From positions 1 to 64,000 of the forward strand of contig NZ_JPUF01000002.1 in assembly GCF_014737315.1 (NCBI RefSeq): 64,000 nucleotides of DNA, given 5' to 3'. The stretch's first letter is position 1. Every line of letters begins with the position of its first letter. Under the pieces are notes generated by a model that saw nothing but the letters and a program-made list of their open reading frames with translations, had not been told where the DNA came from and did no database searches. Positions 61,191-64,000 of this stretch are shown here, piece after piece. The stretch comes from Treponema zioleckii. Lineage in GTDB: Bacteria > Spirochaetota > Spirochaetia > Treponematales > Treponemataceae. Position numbers and translations under genes: made by a program.

Positions 61191-61973
61191 TTATTCTGGC
61201 AGCTTAAAAATCTTGCAGCTGTTCGTCCAAAGTTGTGCTGACAAATCTTCAAGATTCATCTCAAGCATTTCTGCCATGAATTTTGCTGTTGCAGGAAGAT
61301 AAGCCGGCATTGTTCTCTTTTTTTCCTTATATTTGGCAGGAATCATAAACGGACTTTCGGTTTCGATAAGAATCCTGTCGTGAGGAATGTTGAGAATCGT
61401 TTCGTGCAAGTTTCTTGCGTTTCTGTAAGTTAAGTTTCCGGCAAAAGAAAAATAAACGTTCAGACCTGCGTCGAGACATTTTTTTGCGTAAGCCGCATTT
61501 TCGCCGTAGCAGTGGAGAATTGCTCCTGAGTCAGGGATTCGTCCGGTGAGAATGTCAAAAACGTCGTTTCCTGCGTCTCGGTTATGAATGATTACAGGTT
61601 TGTCGTATTTTTGCGCAAGTTCAAGTTGTGTGATGAAAAGCTCGATTTGTGAGCGTTTGTCACCGAACTGCTTGTAATAGTCGAGTCCTGTTTCACCGAC
61701 GGCAATCACGTTAGGGAGCTTTAGACCGTCTTCGATTGTATGAATCCAGTCTTTTCCGGGATTCATAACTTCGGCAGGTGCGACTCCGACTGCGTGGTAA
61801 ATTCCAGGAACAGCCTTTAGTGTGTTGTAGACTATCTTAAAGTCTCTCAAGCTGTTATTTATACTTACGATTCGTGTAACGCCGGCCTGCTTAGCCTGCT
61901 GAATTACACGCAACTGTTCTATAGGGGACTCGTAGATGAGCCCTATATGGGCATGAGTATCAAAAAATTGCAT
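61191..61973 (-). CDS. TatD-family metal-dependent hydrolase
   Basis: A 260-residue TIM-barrel hydrolase. Metal-binding H7/H9 in FDTHAHIG, E in AVGETGLDYYK (about 93-103), H in PVIIHNRDA, H in ILHCYGE, and the final ETESPFMIP. All expected ligands are seen. Members are DNases or other hydrolases; the substrate is unknown here. Likely co-transcribed with the dus gene. Confidence 0.92.
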   Translation of the reverse strand: MQFFDTHAHIGLIYESPIEQLRVIQQAKQAGVTRIVSINNSLRDFKIVYNTLKAVPGIYHAVGVAPAEVMNPGKDWIHTIEDGLKLPNVIAVGETGLDYYKQFGDKRSQIELFITQLELAQKYDKPVIIHNRDAGNDVFDILTGRIPDSGAILHCYGENAAYAKKCLDAGLNVYFSFAGNLTYRNARNLHETILNIPHDRILIETESPFMIPAKYKEKKRTMPAYLPATAKFMAEMLEMNLEDLSAQLWTNSCKIFKLPE

Positions 61974-62277
61974 GGGCTTTCTTCCAGAGATATGATTAAT
62001 GAAACCACACTTTTAAAAATCAACTTGGAATAATGTAACTGATATTCGATTAAATTGATTTTTTTTTAGGTGCCTTGGACAGTTAAAATTGGAAACTGTT
62101 CTTGTCGATAGAATATATGAGAAAGTTGAACATGTCAAATATCCGTTGTCAGTTTTAAATATGATAATGATGGCATGTTTGACATAAATTTATGCACTAT
62201 GATACTATGTACATTATTTTCCTTTCAATTGAAGAAATCGACAAACTACAATTGCAAGGAATTGGAGACTTTTACAG
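61974..62277. other. Divergent intergenic region with promoter
   Basis: A 304-bp divergent gap. An inverted repeat ATGTCAAA (62137-62144) / TTTGACAT (62178-62185) overlaps the -35 of the M23-peptidase promoter; the mate of a repressor site is possible. No other gene seen. Confidence 0.5.
62179..62208 (+). promoter_or_regulatory. Promoter of the M23 peptidase-bactofilin genes
   Basis: Perfect TTGACA (62179-62184), an 18-bp spacer, TACTAT (62203-62208); 70 bp before the ATG at 62278. Confidence 0.6.
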
Positions 62278-63291
62278 ATGGCTAAATACAAACATATTGA
62301 AAAAAACGCTGTCTCTTCTTTTTTAAGCCTCATACATGCAGTTTTCAGCTTTATCGGAAAAGGTATCGCAAAATTTTTTAAGTTTTGTGACAGCAAACTG
62401 ACGATAATGATTGTTCCGCACAATCACGGAAAAGTAGTAAATTTTAGAACGAATATATTTGCGCTATTTTTTGGATTTGTCCTTGTGGTCGGAATTGTTG
62501 CTTCATTTATTTATTTTAAGAAGCAAGATGAAAGTATAAAAGCTGAGCTTAACCAGGCAGTAAAAGAGAACAGAGAACTTCTTGCGAATTACGATGAATT
62601 GCGTGACGAGAACAATAACGTTCTTCAGACCGCTGTAAGATTCAAGTCGGCACTTTCGCAGACACTTTCTTTGCTTGGTATAAATCAGTCAAAAAATATG
62701 AGCAAGTCTTCTTCTTCGGAAAGTGACTTGAATTCTCTTTTTGATAATTCAAATTCACTTTCGGGGGCGTCAAAAGAGGTTGCAGATATGCGACAGCTTT
62801 CTGACTATCTTGAAGATGCGATTGAGCCGATCGAGCAGATTGGAAAAATGCTTGAAAGCCAGGAAATTCTCTTTACCGATATTCCGAATATCTGGCCGAT
62901 AAAGGGCGGTATTGGACATGTTTCGCAAAACTTTGGACCTACGACCCATGCCATAACCGGGCAGTGGTACGTTCATAAAGGAATCGACCTTTCTACGTAC
63001 AGGAGCGGAGACCCGATTGTTGCCGCTGCCAACGGACAAGTTGTAACTGTTGCCTATGATTCTGGATTCGGTAATTATGTAATCATAAAGCATAAGCATG
63101 GTATTTATACGCGCTATGCGCACATGTCGTCTGTGAGCGTTCAGAAAGGTCAGTTCGTTTCTCAGCGCGATGTAATTGGAACAATCGGAAATACGGGTAT
63201 TTCTACAGGTCCGCACCTGCATTATGAAGTACACATAGGTTCTGATGTTGTAGACCCAGCAAAATATATTAATATTAAACTTTCAAAATAG
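62278..63291 (+). CDS. M23-family peptidoglycan metallopeptidase
   Basis: A 337-residue membrane-anchored endopeptidase. One TM segment (about 56-80), a coiled coil (about 85-120), a Ser/Asn-rich spacer, and the LytM/M23 domain (about 205-335). Zinc motif HKGIDLSTY near 238-246 and HLHYEVHIG near 318-326. It likely trims peptidoglycan. It lies 1 bp before a bactofilin gene, a known pairing in spirochaetes and other bacteria, where bactofilins organise such enzymes. Confidence 0.92.
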   Translation: MAKYKHIEKNAVSSFLSLIHAVFSFIGKGIAKFFKFCDSKLTIMIVPHNHGKVVNFRTNIFALFFGFVLVVGIVASFIYFKKQDESIKAELNQAVKENRELLANYDELRDENNNVLQTAVRFKSALSQTLSLLGINQSKNMSKSSSSESDLNSLFDNSNSLSGASKEVADMRQLSDYLEDAIEPIEQIGKMLESQEILFTDIPNIWPIKGGIGHVSQNFGPTTHAITGQWYVHKGIDLSTYRSGDPIVAAANGQVVTVAYDSGFGNYVIIKHKHGIYTRYAHMSSVSVQKGQFVSQRDVIGTIGNTGISTGPHLHYEVHIGSDVVDPAKYINIKLSK

Positions 63292-63292
63292 T

Positions 63293-63700
63293 ATGGCTTT
63301 ATTCACTGATGATATTTCGATTAACACATTGATTGGTTCTGGTTCCGCAATTTCGGGAAATGTTAAAATCAACGGGTTCGTCCGCGTTGACGGCGATATT
63401 GACGGAAATTTGGAGGCAAGTGGAAATGTAATCATCGGTGAAAACTCCAGAATCAACGGTGATGTGACTGCAAAGTCCGCTGTTATTGGCGGAATCGTTC
63501 TCGGAAACGTTTACGCGCCGGAAAGTCTAAAACTCCTTTCTTCATCAGCGGTTATCGGAGATATTTCGACAAAAAAACTTCAGGTAGAAAATAACGTGAT
63601 AATTCATGGTCATTGTATTTCTCTAAAAAATGAAGATGAATTTGAAAAAGCCAGTTCGCAGCATTTGGATGCACAGTCAATAAAGAGCAAGGCGATTTAA
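63293..63700 (+). CDS. Bactofilin (polymer-forming cytoskeletal protein)
   Basis: A 135-residue protein with the right-handed beta-helix of bactofilins (about 15-110, repeating hydrophobic steps such as SAISGNVKINGFVRVDGDIDGNLEASGNVIIGENSRINGDV). It polymerises without nucleotides and guides cell-wall enzymes. Immediately follows the M23 peptidase. Confidence 0.95.
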   Translation: MALFTDDISINTLIGSGSAISGNVKINGFVRVDGDIDGNLEASGNVIIGENSRINGDVTAKSAVIGGIVLGNVYAPESLKLLSSSAVIGDISTKKLQVENNVIIHGHCISLKNEDEFEKASSQHLDAQSIKSKAI

Positions 63701-63720
63701 TTTTGTAAACAGGACATTTA

Positions 63721-64000
63721 ATGCCAGGAATCGATACAGCAACAAGTTCACTTTCATCGCAGTCACTTTATTTTGCCGCCACTCAGACAGCTTCGCATCA
63801 GGCTGCTAAACAAGCAAAGCAAATTGAAAGAAATTCAAAGTCATCTTTTTCATCTTCCCTAAAACGTATTCAGGAAGAAGCTGAGTTGGCTTCAGCGGGG
63901 CTTCCCAAAGAAATTGCGGGAATGACCGAAGAAGAGGCGATTGTATTCTTGAAGGATGCCGTTGACATTGCCGGAGATGAGCTAAAGCTCAGTCAGTCTC
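63721..64000 (+). CDS. YaaR-family (DUF327) protein, partial
   Basis: The first 93 codons of a gene that runs off the window end. The ATG at 63721 follows AGGAC. The sequence (MPGIDTATSSLSSQSLYFAA.., then FSSSLKRIQEEAELASAGLPKEIAGMTEEEAIVFLKDAVDIAGDELK) resembles YaaR/DUF327 proteins that often lie near bactofilin in spirochaetes. Function unknown. Confidence 0.7.
   Translation, partial: MPGIDTATSSLSSQSLYFAATQTASHQAAKQAKQIERNSKSSFSSSLKRIQEEAELASAGLPKEIAGMTEEEAIVFLKDAVDIAGDELKLSQS

Noticed and set aside
1-64000. CRISPR array, prophage or intact insertion sequence
   Set aside because: No regular repeat-spacer pattern, no cas, integrase or transposase reading frames were found; the dispersed repeats are single-copy per site.

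Overview
The window looks like a chromosomal segment from a treponeme (Spirochaetota), probably a host-associated gut, rumen or oral species. The main reasons are the gene order around dnaA (dnaN, recF, a DUF721/DciA gene, with gyrB and gyrA beside them), the rpmH-rnpA-yidD-yidC-jag cluster, the archaeal/eukaryal-type PheS typical of spirochaetes, a bactofilin followed by a YaaR-like gene, and an AT-rich sequence with many Asn/Lys-rich exported proteins. Hexuronate genes (uxaA, uxaC) suggest growth on pectin-type sugars. The species was not identified.

Region by region. 1-14 kb is mixed housekeeping and signalling: two 16S rRNA methyltransferases (rsmG, rsmE), an aldo/keto reductase, an OmpR/histidine-kinase pair, an orphan ABC ATPase, a STAS protein with a zinc ribbon, a flavodiiron protein, and several small exported or membrane proteins of unknown role. 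14-20.8 kb holds a decayed YitT-like gene and then a compact six-gene operon. It has a promoter, a Cys-rich leader peptide, a structured RNA in front of metK, and then an ABC ATPase, a radical SAM enzyme with an unusual cysteine spacing, a small split-barrel-like protein, a substrate-binding lipoprotein and a permease. I regard this operon as the best candidate for an undescribed system. 20.8-21.9 kb is a patch of gene remnants. 21.9-30 kb carries metabolism: sstT, a PfkB kinase, a CxxCxxCC protein, uxaA and uxaC.

30-43 kb is a solid block of minus-strand genes. It runs from a chemoreceptor, an exported flavodoxin and a cyclophilin-FKBP lipoprotein to the jag/yidC/yidD/rnpA/rpmH cluster and then DUF721/recF/dnaN/dnaA. 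gyrB and gyrA run the other way. Downstream of gyrA is a gene-free stretch of about 880 bp with three parS-like palindromes and four perfect DnaA boxes in two inverted pairs, which is the best candidate for oriC and its segregation locus. 48.5-64 kb is ordinary: cdd, an HD-GYP regulator, a uracil-DNA-glycosylase-like protein, pheS, a rhomboid protease, a GGDEF protein, a dihydrouridine synthase, TatD, and an M23 peptidase-bactofilin-YaaR set that ends at the window edge.

No rRNA, tRNA, CRISPR array or intact insertion sequence was seen. A dispersed palindromic repeat (ends TGTCAT/ATGACA with inner hairpins) occurs in at least four intergenic gaps. Domain calls come from reading motifs in the translations; no database search was run.
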